Shown here: positions 23,303-31,313 of the stretch, in pieces
Layout of the letters: each line of letters begins with the position of its first letter
Position numbering within the stretch: the stretch's first letter is position 1
Assembly (NCBI GenBank): GCA_029553545.1
Contig: JAKPKU010000005.1
Location: 1-37,218, forward strand
Reading direction: 5' to 3'
Source: Candidatus Cloacimonadota bacterium
GTDB lineage: Bacteria > Cloacimonadota > Cloacimonadia > Cloacimonadales > WRIO01
DNA: 37,218 nucleotides
Translations under genes and position numbers: made by a program
The notes under the pieces: generated by a model
What the model was told of the DNA's origin: nothing
The model's database searches: none
Seen by the model: the letters and a program-made list of their open reading frames with translations, nothing else

Positions 23303-24663
23303 TAGTTATCAGCGTGCCAGCCAGTAATAATCAGCTTAAACTCAAAAATGATGAGTATCTCGAGTATAGGCTTGATTTGCAAACAGAAGCAGGCAAGACA
23401 GACCACTTAAAGATAGATGAAAGAACTATTATCACCTGGCGACAAGACACAGAGAATAAAGATCAGCACAAGCAGAAAAAAGAACTATTCACTCTTCTTG
23501 TCGAGCAGACTACTTGCCTCATTGACATTGAATTAGAAAACTACCACTACTATCAAGAACTGTCAAAAAACATGATCTTATCTGTTCATTATGACGACTT
23601 TGATAGAGAGAAAATCCAAGCCACACTGCAAGAATTTCATCAAAAGAAGGCAAGAATATACAAGCTCGTTGTCAAGGCTGATAAGTATTCTCAATTAATG
23701 GCTTTAAGAGAAATGACAGAAGAGTTCCCGCATGATCTGTTTGTCCTCTCAACAGGCGCACTTTCGATCTTTTCACGCATCATGTACCACTATCTCAATT
23801 CTATTGGCACCTATTTGGGAATTGACGGGCAATATACTGCTCCGAACCAAATTGATCGTGACTTTTTCTATCTTTTAAAGGCTGAGCAAATAGACTCGCA
23901 GTCACTCCTTGGCGGCTTGATTGGCGGTGCACAAATCTATCAGTCACGAGGTTATCAACACTATAATTATCTGAGAGAATTTACAGAAAACAATGCCTTT
24001 TACCTACCATTTTTTACAGATGAGATAGACGATTTACTCTCTTTTATCAGAGAATCGGGCTTGCACTTTTATGGCTTTTCCATCACTATGCCTTATAAAT
24101 ACATGGGGAAAAAGGCTATACCAGCAAACTATTATCTGCCAAATAAAGAGATTTATGGAAATACCGATATTATTGCCCTGCGAGAGGGGCTAAACAAGCT
24201 CGAGATCAAACCTCAGAATAGCATCTTAATCTTAGGCTCTGGCGCTACAGCTGAATCTGCTTTGATTGCCTTAAAAGAGAATAAGCACCAGATGACGAGG
24301 GTAAGCCTCTTTGCACGTAATAAAGAGAGGGTGCAAAATCTAAACAATATGTATTCTACAGGTGATTATAAAGAAAAAGTTGGGCAATATGACTTGCTCA
24401 TTAACTGCACGCCTATTGGTTTGCAAAATGAAGATTTATCACTATTTCTCAATGGTATAGTATTCAAAAAGCTAATCGACTTACCTTATTTGCTAAATGG
24501 CATTACGCCGATCTGCCAGCAGATTAAGCCCAATGACTGCTTTTCTGGTAGTGAATTTTGGCAAGCGCAAGCAGAATACCAATTGGCAATTTTTATAGAG
24601 AGTATATTTGAACAAAAAAAAGAGGGTAAACACTTGCGTTTACCCTCATCTATTCTATTATAG
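23299..24663 (+). CDS. aroDE: Bifunctional 3-dehydroquinate dehydratase (type I) / shikimate dehydrogenase
   Basis: Residues 1-215 match type I dehydroquinase. YRLDL holds the substrate arginine, LSVHYDDF carries the catalytic His97, ARIYKLVVKA the Schiff-base Lys122, and FSRIMYHYLNS the Arg160 region. Residues about 225-454 match shikimate dehydrogenase: SITMPYK with catalytic Lys267, YGNTD with Asp290, the NADP loop LGSGATAES (312-320), and FWQAQAEYQLAIF near the end. The usual SxS shikimate-binding motif after GGLIGG is degenerate (YQSRGYQHYN). The enzyme would turn 3-dehydroquinate into shikimate in the cytoplasm. ATG overlaps the aroC stop (ATGA). The last codons (KEGKHLRLPS) overlap a hairpin that acts as terminator for the facing htrA gene. 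Confidence 0.88.
   Translation: MIVISVPASNNQLKLKNDEYLEYRLDLQTEAGKTDHLKIDERTIITWRQDTENKDQHKQKKELFTLLVEQTTCLIDIELENYHYYQELSKNMILSVHYDDFDREKIQATLQEFHQKKARIYKLVVKADKYSQLMALREMTEEFPHDLFVLSTGALSIFSRIMYHYLNSIGTYLGIDGQYTAPNQIDRDFFYLLKAEQIDSQSLLGGLIGGAQIYQSRGYQHYNYLREFTENNAFYLPFFTDEIDDLLSFIRESGLHFYGFSITMPYKYMGKKAIPANYYLPNKEIYGNTDIIALREGLNKLEIKPQNSILILGSGATAESALIALKENKHQMTRVSLFARNKERVQNLNNMYSTGDYKEKVGQYDLLINCTPIGLQNEDLSLFLNGIVFKKLIDLPYLLNGITPICQQIKPNDCFSGSEFWQAQAEYQLAIFIESIFEQKKEGKHLRLPSSILL
24612..24647 (-). terminator. Intrinsic terminator of htrA inside the 3' end of aroDE
   Basis: On the minus strand GAGGGTAAAC (24647-24638) pairs over ten perfect bases with GTTTACCCTC (24631-24622) around a six-base loop. 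Eight U residues follow (24621-24614, apart from position 24621, which closes the stem-side A). On the plus strand the same stem is followed only by ATCTATTCTATT, so it works best for htrA. Confidence 0.8.
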
Positions 24664-24668
24664 GAAGA

Positions 24669-26129
24669 CTAATCCAGCGGTATAGTTATATATTGATATC
24701 CCCCATTTCGTGTCTGAATATAGAGGAGAATTATTTGGCTGTCATTAGTTGCTTCGAGTTCTTTCAATTTATCTTGATAATCTTTAACTGAGTTGATTTG
24801 AGTCTGATTGATTTCCATAATCACATCGCCAGGACGTAAGCCCGCATTTGCTGCGGGAGAATTATTTGTGATTTGATAGACTAATACGCCATGCTCAGCT
24901 TGAATATTCATACGGCGTGCATTATCACTATTTAACTCTTCGATTCTTATGCCTAAGTCAATGGACTTAGTATTGCTTTTTTGAACAGCAGGTTGTTTAT
25001 CACTATCACGTGAAATCAGCTTAACCTCGATGGTTTTCTTTTCTTTAGCTCTGATAATCTCAATAGGAATCTTTGTATCCATTGGGCTATTTGCCACGAT
25101 TATTCTAAATTTGCCAACATTTGAGATGTCCTGCTTATTGAACTTTACTATAACATCACCATTCTTCAAACCCGCAATCTCAGCTGGAGAGCCCTTTTCT
25201 ACACTTGCAACTAAAACACCTTCTATTTTATCGAGATTGAGAGACCTACCAATTTCAGCAGTGATATCTTGAGGGTTAATGCCAAGATAAGCCCGTTCAA
25301 CAACGCCTTTATTGATCAAATCATCGGCAACCTTTTTTGCCAAGTTGATAGGAATGGCAAAGCCAATACCAATATTCCCACCAGAATTGCTTGTGATAGC
25401 AGCATTAACACCGACCACTTTACCTTCGATGTTCAAAAGAGGACCTCCTGAATTGCCAGGATTAATTGCTGCGTCTGTTTGTATATAATCTTGAAAAATA
25501 GGTGAATCACTACCAAAAGAAAGACCGCTACGCCCAATAGCCGAGACAACTCCGACGGTCACAGTTCTATCAAGCCCAAGCTGACCAAATGGATTACCGA
25601 TAGCAATCACCCACTCAGCAATTTCCAATTCATCAGAATTACCCAAGGTTGCTACGGTGATAGGCGTTTTTTTGTTTACTTTTGCCTTGATAACAGCTAA
25701 GTCAGTATCTGCATCAAGTCCAACTATTTCAGCGGTGAGCTTTTCTTGATCTGCCAAGGTGATTGTAATTTTTGCATCTTTTCCTTTGTTGACCACGTGA
25801 TTATTAGTGAGGATGAAGATATCATTGTTTTGTTTATCGTCTTTTGATGCCTCTTTTTTAAAGATAAATCCACTACCCATTGAGACAAATTTTCTACTCT
25901 CTGCTTGAGGAGGTAAAAAGAATTTAAAAAAGTCATCATTAAAGGGCAAACGGTTATCCAAGCTCAGCTTTTCTTCACCTTCTACCTTGATATTAACAAC
26001 AGATTCTCTCACTTCTTTTACTATGCCAACAAATGGGCTTTTGGGGTTTGTATTGGCACGTTGAGCCATTAGATTGATGCTAAAAACAGCCAAAAATAAG
26101 AATATTAAGTTTGTTTTCCATGCTTTCAT
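24669..26129 (-). CDS. HtrA/DegP-type periplasmic serine protease with two PDZ domains
   Basis: The 486-residue protein begins with a signal peptide (LIFLFLAVFSINLMAQ). The protease domain (about 35-260) carries the triad His111 in ILTNNHVV, Asp143 in DADTDLAVIK and Ser227 in INPGNSGGPL, with GNPFGQLGLDRTVTVGVVS before it. PDZ1 spans about 265-365 (GINPQDI, VEKGSPAEIAGLKNGDVIV) and PDZ2 about 385-486 (IRIEELN, ITNNSPAANAGLRPGDVIM). This is the Do family layout, a protein-quality protease and chaperone of the periplasm. It converges on aroDE with five bases between stops and uses a terminator inside that gene. It lies in a minus-strand stress-gene cluster with groES. Confidence 0.93.
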   Translation of the reverse strand: MKAWKTNLIFLFLAVFSINLMAQRANTNPKSPFVGIVKEVRESVVNIKVEGEEKLSLDNRLPFNDDFFKFFLPPQAESRKFVSMGSGFIFKKEASKDDKQNNDIFILTNNHVVNKGKDAKITITLADQEKLTAEIVGLDADTDLAVIKAKVNKKTPITVATLGNSDELEIAEWVIAIGNPFGQLGLDRTVTVGVVSAIGRSGLSFGSDSPIFQDYIQTDAAINPGNSGGPLLNIEGKVVGVNAAITSNSGGNIGIGFAIPINLAKKVADDLINKGVVERAYLGINPQDITAEIGRSLNLDKIEGVLVASVEKGSPAEIAGLKNGDVIVKFNKQDISNVGKFRIIVANSPMDTKIPIEIIRAKEKKTIEVKLISRDSDKQPAVQKSNTKSIDLGIRIEELNSDNARRMNIQAEHGVLVYQITNNSPAANAGLRPGDVIMEINQTQINSVKDYQDKLKELEATNDSQIILLYIQTRNGGYQYITIPLD

Positions 26130-26225
26130 TTTTTATTGCCTCCATGTTTTTAAACATTAAAATAATCATCTGCATAAGCAGATTTTACTCATAAAACTTT
26201 TTAAAATAAAAAGTGTTACATTTTT

Positions 26226-26603
26226 TTATTCTTGCGGAATTTCCTTGGAATCAGATTCTTGAATTAAGTCTTGTAAAATTTCTTTTGCCTGTTCTGCGTC
26301 TTCAGGGGCGACTTGAATGATTTCAGGTCCAAATATTGCATTGTAACCGCTACCAAATCTACCAACGCCAAAGAGCTCTTGCAATCTCTCATTCTTTACA
26401 AAATACTTAATCCCTTCATTTTCTAATAAGGATTTTGCGATTGCCATTGTGCCAGCATCGTCGGGACGATAAACCGAGACTAAATCTTGATATTCATAGA
26501 CTGTTTCTGTTTGTGCATCGAGACTATCTACCAGTTTTATTTGGCATTTCTTGCAGACTTTAATGCCTTCCTTATATTCTGATTTACACTTTGGACAAAA
26601 CAT
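26226..26603 (-). CDS. Zinc-ribbon DUF2007 protein
   Basis: The 125-residue protein starts with a four-cysteine zinc ribbon (MFCPKC at 3/6 and VCKKC at 17/20). A DUF2007-like domain follows at about 37-115: LVSVYRPDDAGTMAIAKSLL, ENEGIKYFVKNE, and IIQVAPEDAEQAKEIL. Proteins of this domain are called putative signal-transducing proteins, but their biochemical role is not established. The domain fold resembles PII-like ferredoxin modules. AGGAGGAG lies five bases before ATG. It sits between groES (upstream, with a terminator between) and htrA on the same strand. Confidence 0.8.
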   Translation of the reverse strand: MFCPKCKSEYKEGIKVCKKCQIKLVDSLDAQTETVYEYQDLVSVYRPDDAGTMAIAKSLLENEGIKYFVKNERLQELFGVGRFGSGYNAIFGPEIIQVAPEDAEQAKEILQDLIQESDSKEIPQE

Positions 26604-26662
26604 AATCTCCTCCTTATAGTTAATATAATGAAAAGATATTATTTTGCAAGATATAATTTCTC

Positions 26663-26693
26663 TTTAGAAAAAAAAGGGAGCAAGTGCCCCCTT
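26663..26693 (-). terminator. Intrinsic terminator after groES
   Basis: On the minus strand AAGGGGGC (26693-26686) pairs with GCTCCCTT (26681-26674) around ACTT, with one G-U wobble. A run of U residues follows (to about 26668). The wobble would be an A-C mismatch on the plus strand, which supports use on the minus strand. Confidence 0.75.
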
Positions 26694-26714
26694 AAAATAC
26701 GTATTGAAAGTTAA

Positions 26715-26987
26715 TTATGCAACAATCGCTAAAATGTCATCTTTCGAAACAATAAGTAATTTTTTACCTTCAACTTCAATCTCTGTGCCGCTATATTTAG
26801 CATAAATCACTCTATCACCAACTTTGATGATCTTTTGCAATGCTTCGTCTGTACCAACAGCGATTACTTTGCCAAGATTTGGCTTATCTTTTGCAGTATC
26901 AGGAATGATAATTCCGCCAACATTTTTTTCTGCTGCTTCATCTTCGATCTCGATAACGACTCTGTCTTCAATAGGTTTTAATGTCAT
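26715..26987 (-). CDS. groES: Co-chaperonin GroES
   Basis: The 90-residue GroES starts MTLKPIEDRVVIE, includes the mobile loop around AAEKNVGGIIIPDTAKDKP, and shows GKVIAVG, VGDRVIYAKYSGTEIEVEG and KDDILAIVA. It caps GroEL rings in protein folding. A longer ORF adds four residues from an ATG at 26999, but GGAGG overlaps that codon and stands seven bases before the ATG at 26987, which is preferred. A strong hairpin terminator follows the stop, and no groEL is found on either side in this window, unlike the usual groESL operon. A CIRCE-like operator lies 51 bases upstream. Confidence 0.95.
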   Translation of the reverse strand: MTLKPIEDRVVIEIEDEAAEKNVGGIIIPDTAKDKPNLGKVIAVGTDEALQKIIKVGDRVIYAKYSGTEIEVEGKKLLIVSKDDILAIVA

Positions 26988-27037
26988 TTGATCCTCCATA
27001 TTTTATTTTTAATTATAATATAATGTATTTTTTCTTT

Positions 27038-27064
27038 TTAGCAAACTCCAATTTAGATTGCTAA
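27038..27064 (-). promoter_or_regulatory. CIRCE-like HrcA operator upstream of groES, with overlapping promoter
   Basis: On the minus strand it reads TTAGCAATC, nine bases, GTTTGCTAA. The classical CIRCE is TTAGCACTC-N9-GAGTGCTAA, so the 9-9-9 layout is exact with three mismatches. A TTGACT -35 box lies at 27077-27072 and a weak TAAATT -10 inside the spacer, so repressor binding would cover the promoter. HrcA control of groES is inferred. Confidence 0.7.
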
Positions 27065-27109
27065 GTAAATTAGTCAAGAAAAATCTTGCTTTCAGAAAAG
27101 AATTTAGTG

Positions 27110-28021
27110 CTTTCTTTTTTAAACAACGCACGACAACACACTATTTTCTGAGTTCTAACACAAGTGCATTGTTTAAAATTAATTGTTTTGCTCACATCTG
27201 TAGAATTTGGGACAGTATGTCTGCCATTTGTGTCTGCCTAAAGCTTTGAACCCCCGTGTGTTGCAGTGTGTTGTAAGTGCGTTGTAGTGTGTTGTTAAAT
27301 AAAAAAAGTGAGATGTCGTGTTTGTAGAATTTGGAACAGTATGTTTGTCATTTATGTCTGTCTGAAGCATTGAAGCCTCGTGTGTTGCAGTGTGTTGTAG
27401 TGTGTTGCAGTGTGTTGTTAAATAAAAAAAGTGAGATGTAATGTTTGTAGAATTTGGAACAGTATGTTTGTCATTTATGTCTGTCTAAAGCTTTGAACCC
27501 TCGTGTGTTGCAGTGTGTTGAAGTGCGTTGTAGTGTGTTGTTAAATTAAAAAAAGTGAGATGTCATGTTTGTAGAATTTGGAACAGTATGTCTGCCATTT
27601 GTGTCTGTCTAAAGCTTTGAACCCTCGTGTGTTGCAGTGTGTTGAAGTGCGTTGTAGTGTGTTGTTAAATAAAAAAAGTGAGATGTCGTGTTTGTAGAAT
27701 TTGGAACAGTATGTCTGTCATTTATGTCTGTCTAAAGCTTTGAACCCTCGTGTGTTGCAGTGTGTTGAAGTGCGTTGTAGTGTGTTGTTAAATTAAAAAA
27801 GTGAGATGGCATGTTTGTAGGATTTGGACAGTATGTCTGTCATTTGTGTCTGTCTAAAGCTTTGAACCTCCGTGCGTTGCAGTGTGTTGAAGTGTGTTGT
27901 AGTGTGTTGTTAAATAAAAAAAGTATAGTCAGCAACTGTAGGAGATGGAACTGTTTGTGTTTTGTTGAAGTGTGTTGTAGTGTGTTGAAAAAAAAATCAT
28001 CTCTAAACCCGCTTGTAGTAG
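27110..28021 (+). repeat. Repeat array C: short A arm, central module, six to seven type B units
   Basis: Left to right: TTTCTTTTTTAAACAACGCA and GACAACACAC (end of an A-type arm), the 59-bp central module (27142-27200), then B units with the word GTAGAAT or GTAGGA at 27200, 27324, 27447, 27571, 27694, 27817 and 27938. Steps are 124, 123, 124, 123, 123 and 121. Each unit holds the TATGTCTGTC / TGTGTCTGTC pair and four 10-base GTGTGTTG words; the last unit is degenerate. The array ends in CGCTTGTAGTAG (28010-28021). Nothing in it has coding signals. Confidence 0.9.
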
Positions 28022-28333
28022 GCATCTGCTGATTTGGTTGAAAATAGTTTTCAAAAAACACCATTTTGTAAGCCCTATATATATAGAAGGTGTCGTTTTT
28101 TATTTATGATTCTGCTTTTTTTACTTTTTAAGTTATTGATGCAATAGTCTTAATATATATTTTTATCTTGTTTATATCTTTTTGATGATTATTTCTATTT
28201 AAAACATATATAAGCAACATATCAGGCAAAGGCTTTTATTGTGTATCTGACTAAATAGCAGAATCTTGTGAATATATTATATATTGGCACACAGTTTGCG
28301 ATATTAAGTTTATAAAATAATTGGAGGTGTGAA
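28022..28333 (+). other. AT-rich upstream region of the PDZ/barrel gene
   Basis: There is no ORF. A perfect 12-base palindrome CTATATATATAG lies at about 28075-28086. The probable promoter is near the 3' end (TTGGCA at about 28284 and TATAAA at about 28311), but the spacing of 21 is poor. The ribosome site GGAGG is clear at 28323. No long repeat was seen. Confidence 0.35.
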
Positions 28334-29512
28334 ATGAAAAACATGAAAAGATATTGCTTAGTTATTATGATTCTGACTGTATTAAGTGCAGCTATGCTAT
28401 ATGCAAATGATGCAAAAATACGTAAAGTTGAATCAATTGTTGATCAGAAAGGTACAATTAAGAACGTAAATAGTGACAATGAAAACATTAGCGAAAACAC
28501 AAAAAACACACGAAAAAGCGCTTTTATGGGAATTTATACTGAAGAGCTATCCTTGAAAAATGCAAGAGATTTAAACTTTCAGGAAAACTATGGCGTGCTC
28601 ATTACTGGCGTAACTCGTAATTCTCCAGCAGATAAACAAGGCTTGAAGAAAAATGATATCTTAATGCAAATAGACGATACAAAACTCGAAAATAAAGATA
28701 CTTTGGATGACGTATTGGAGGGTTATTATGCAGGCGAGAAAGTACAAATGACCTTCTTTCAAAATGGCGAAGTAAAAGAGATAGAATTTGAATTTGGCGC
28801 ACGAGAAGCAGATAAATCATTCTCTTTTGACTTTGGTTCGGAAGACAAAAATATAAAACGCTCTGTAGGATACGGCGGTGGTACTTGGATGCCTATCTGG
28901 GTCGAACTTGATATGGACGATGTGAACGCCCTTGTACAAAGCGTAGGCTTTAGCAAAATTGCTGATAATGGACTCTTACACTCAGGGTTTGGCGGAAAGA
29001 TAGGTGTAGGTAATGGCTTTTTCATCGGCGGGATGGGGGCAAGTTATGGTCTAAGCAAAAAGACTAATGCCCGTGTAAATGACGAAAATGTGATCAGACG
29101 CATGAAATACGATTCCTCTTTTGGCGGCGTAACTCTTGATAAACGCTTCGCTATAAGCAAAAACCTCATAGGATCAGTAGGGTTTTTGGTTGGTGTAGCA
29201 GACCAAACAGTTGAGATAAGCCAAACAAATGGTGACTATAATTGGTCTGATTACTATAATCAAATAAATGATTCAGCAAATAACTATGCAAGCTTTAATA
29301 AAGTGTATATAGTTGCTCAACCAAAAGCTGAATTACTCTATAGACTCACAAGCTGGCTTGGACTCAGAGCAGAAGCTGGATACATCACTTCTTATAGTTG
29401 GCACAATGGCTGGAACGCTAAACTGACAGGCGATACTTTCGAAGTGGTTGATTCACCTAATACAAAGTTTGATTGCGTGACTGTCAGCGTTGGACCTTGG
29501 TTCGGCTTCTAA
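28334..29512 (+). CDS. PDZ-domain protein with C-terminal outer-membrane barrel-like domain
   Basis: The 392-residue protein has a signal peptide (YCLVIMILTVLSAAMLYA). A charged linker is followed by a PDZ domain at about 62-155 (AFMGIYTEELS, VTRNSPADKQGLKKNDILM). The PDZ resembles PDZ2 of the HtrA protein in this window (IEELN, NARRMNIQ, NNSPAANAGLRPGDVIM). From about residue 180 there are alternating beta-strands: FGGKIGVGNGFFIGGMGASYG, FGGVTLDKRFAI, GSVGFLVGVADQ, AELLYRLTSWLGLRAEAGY and VTVSVGPWFGF. The terminal Phe fits insertion by the Bam machinery, so the likely location is the outer membrane with PDZ in the periplasm. No protease residues are present. GGAGG supports the start. Substrate and partner are unknown. 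Confidence 0.75.
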   Translation: MKNMKRYCLVIMILTVLSAAMLYANDAKIRKVESIVDQKGTIKNVNSDNENISENTKNTRKSAFMGIYTEELSLKNARDLNFQENYGVLITGVTRNSPADKQGLKKNDILMQIDDTKLENKDTLDDVLEGYYAGEKVQMTFFQNGEVKEIEFEFGAREADKSFSFDFGSEDKNIKRSVGYGGGTWMPIWVELDMDDVNALVQSVGFSKIADNGLLHSGFGGKIGVGNGFFIGGMGASYGLSKKTNARVNDENVIRRMKYDSSFGGVTLDKRFAISKNLIGSVGFLVGVADQTVEISQTNGDYNWSDYYNQINDSANNYASFNKVYIVAQPKAELLYRLTSWLGLRAEAGYITSYSWHNGWNAKLTGDTFEVVDSPNTKFDCVTVSVGPWFGF

Positions 29513-29521
29513 GAAATATAT

Positions 29522-29700
29522 AAAGAGGACCCTCGCTTCGCTGTGATGGTCCTCACTTCTCTTTTAAACAACGCACCTGTTTGGACCTCGCTTCGTTGCG
29601 GGTATTGACTGCGTTTATACAAGTGAGAAGTAGATGCACCCAGGAAATTTCACTGGGTGAAATTGGTTAGGTTATCTGGGACAACTAAGGATAGATTGTT
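29522..29700 (+). repeat. Hairpin-module cluster between the PDZ/barrel and NEW3 genes
   Basis: The cluster contains CCTCGCTTCGCTG twice in variant form, a solitary AAACAACGCACC word from the array family, AAATTTCAC-TGG-GTGAAATT followed by GGTTAGGT, and ACAACTAAGGATAGATTGT, which also occurs in part near 158-176 and 2409-2426. Bases 29701-29734 show nothing. Confidence 0.65.
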
Positions 29701-29734
29701 GGTACGATATTTTACATAATATGCAAAATAAATC

Positions 29735-29762
29735 TTGACAAAAAACTATCTTTAATTTATCA
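29735..29762 (+). promoter_or_regulatory. Putative promoter of the NEW3-ABC operon
   Basis: A perfect TTGACA (29735-29740) is followed after 16 bases by TTTATC (29757-29762), a weak -10. It precedes the GTG start at 29802 and its GGGAGG site. Confidence 0.4.
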
Positions 29763-29801
29763 AATAGATAATATTTGGATGGTATTATAAAGGGAGGCAT
29801 T

Positions 29802-31292
29802 GTGAGTAATAAATCCACCATAGATAGGAGCATGATGAGGGGCTTTATTTTGAAATATAAGTACAATTACCGACAAATTATATTTGTTTTTCTTTGTTTT
29901 GTAGCCAGTTTTTTGCAAGCACAGACCTATCAAGAGTATAATCCCAATGATGAGAGATTTAAGATAATAGCTTTGGAAAAGGCAAAGATTAGATTAGATA
30001 ATTCTGAAAGGGATTATCTTGCTGCCAAAAAGCTATTTGATGAGAATTTTATCTCTAAAGATGAATTGTATGTTTATGAATTGCAGTATAAGACAGATAA
30101 ATTGAACTATGATCAATATATGCTCTCTGTTATTTTTGATAATCCTTATATCAATATCATGAAGGCAGTCAAAACGAAGGATAAAAATGATGAAGTCTTT
30201 GTAGATCTGACAATTAAGAATAGCACAGGCTCGAATTATGCACTGGAGACGACGATGATGGCTGATATGTCTGGCAGCAAACTTGATGCGACAGAAATAT
30301 TCAATCTCTATGTTTCTATAAAAGATATGGAACGCAATATTATCTCGCAGCCCTATGAACATCATGTCAAAAAGCTCAAGTTAAATCAAGAATATTCTAT
30401 GAGATTTAAGCTGTTGAAAGATGTAGAGAGCGTGATTGTCTCCACTAATTATGGTGATAAAATCGATGAAAAACAGATATATCTAACAAAAAAGCAAGAT
30501 GCTAATCTGATTACAATTAGACCAGATGTTTATGCACAAGAGATAGAAATGGGACAGATGGCGACATTCAAGCTGGGCATGGAGTACTTTGGTAATAATA
30601 GACAGAGCTTTATTGCTGAATTAGTTGGCTTGCCTGATAAATATAATTGGGATATTGTTTCCATGCAGTCGAATGTCACCATGTCACGACTTGACTTTTC
30701 ACCAGCAGATGCCCAGCAGAGTTATGCTTTAAGAATTAGAGTCCCAGAGCAGATTGGCGAAAACAGCGAGCTTGATAAAACAATCTATTTTCAGCTTGTT
30801 TTACGTAATCAGCAAAAAGATATAGTAGGTACTGCTGATTTAGAAATTGCCCCTACAGCTAAAGCGAATATGAAGCTAATTGTAAATAACCTTTATTGGA
30901 AAGGTAATGAGACAGAGACTATCAGTTTTTCACAAATATATCTTGAAAATGAGGGGATGAAAGCAATAAGCAATATCTCTGCAGATTTATTTTTACCCTC
31001 TGAATGGGAATATGAAATTACACCAAATAAAATTGAACAGCTCAATCCAAATACACGTATGCTGATAGATATCAAAATCAAAACACCAAAGAATGTCTTG
31101 CCTGGTATATATCAAATAAAGTTCAAAATGGTCGGCAATAATGTGAATCGCATCTTACAGACGTCAGAGGTTGAACTGAAAGTAGAGATTAGTAAAAAAA
31201 CAAATATCATGGTGATAATCCTGTCAGTGATACTTAGCCTGGCATTGATTGTAGGCACTATCTGGTTTATAGTAAAGATTTCCAAAAATTAA
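29802..31292 (+). CDS. NEW3-type membrane protein with an MFP-like helical hairpin, partner of the ABC transporter
   Basis: The start is set to GTG because GGGAGG lies five bases upstream (496 residues); an upstream in-frame TTG lacks a ribosome site. A signal peptide (IIFVFLCFVASFLQAQ, about 25-41) is followed at about 55-107 by a helical hairpin with the tip pattern KKLFDENFISKDEL. This resembles the L-x6-S part of the RLS motif in periplasmic adaptor (membrane fusion) proteins. Residues about 130-460 are Ig-like beta domains, the last two of NEW3 type (QEIEMGQMATFKLGM; EWEYEITPNKIEQLNP). A C-terminal membrane segment (VIILSVILSLALIVGTIWFI) anchors it. The ABC ATPase gene follows after 21 bases. 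A periplasmic accessory role is inferred. Confidence 0.7.
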   Translation: MSNKSTIDRSMMRGFILKYKYNYRQIIFVFLCFVASFLQAQTYQEYNPNDERFKIIALEKAKIRLDNSERDYLAAKKLFDENFISKDELYVYELQYKTDKLNYDQYMLSVIFDNPYINIMKAVKTKDKNDEVFVDLTIKNSTGSNYALETTMMADMSGSKLDATEIFNLYVSIKDMERNIISQPYEHHVKKLKLNQEYSMRFKLLKDVESVIVSTNYGDKIDEKQIYLTKKQDANLITIRPDVYAQEIEMGQMATFKLGMEYFGNNRQSFIAELVGLPDKYNWDIVSMQSNVTMSRLDFSPADAQQSYALRIRVPEQIGENSELDKTIYFQLVLRNQQKDIVGTADLEIAPTAKANMKLIVNNLYWKGNETETISFSQIYLENEGMKAISNISADLFLPSEWEYEITPNKIEQLNPNTRMLIDIKIKTPKNVLPGIYQIKFKMVGNNVNRILQTSEVELKVEISKKTNIMVIILSVILSLALIVGTIWFIVKISKN

Positions 31293-31313
31293 TAGTGGTA
31301 AGGAGGCGATAAT

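Noticed and set aside
27200-27995. CRISPR array
   Set aside because: The whole 123-124-bp period is repeated, including what would be spacers; there are no unique 30-40-bp spacers and no cas genes in the window.
20430-28021. Retron, diversity-generating retroelement or integron
   Set aside because: No reverse transcriptase, accessory variability gene or tyrosine integrase is present in the window, and the repeats do not show template/variable pairs or cassette ORFs.
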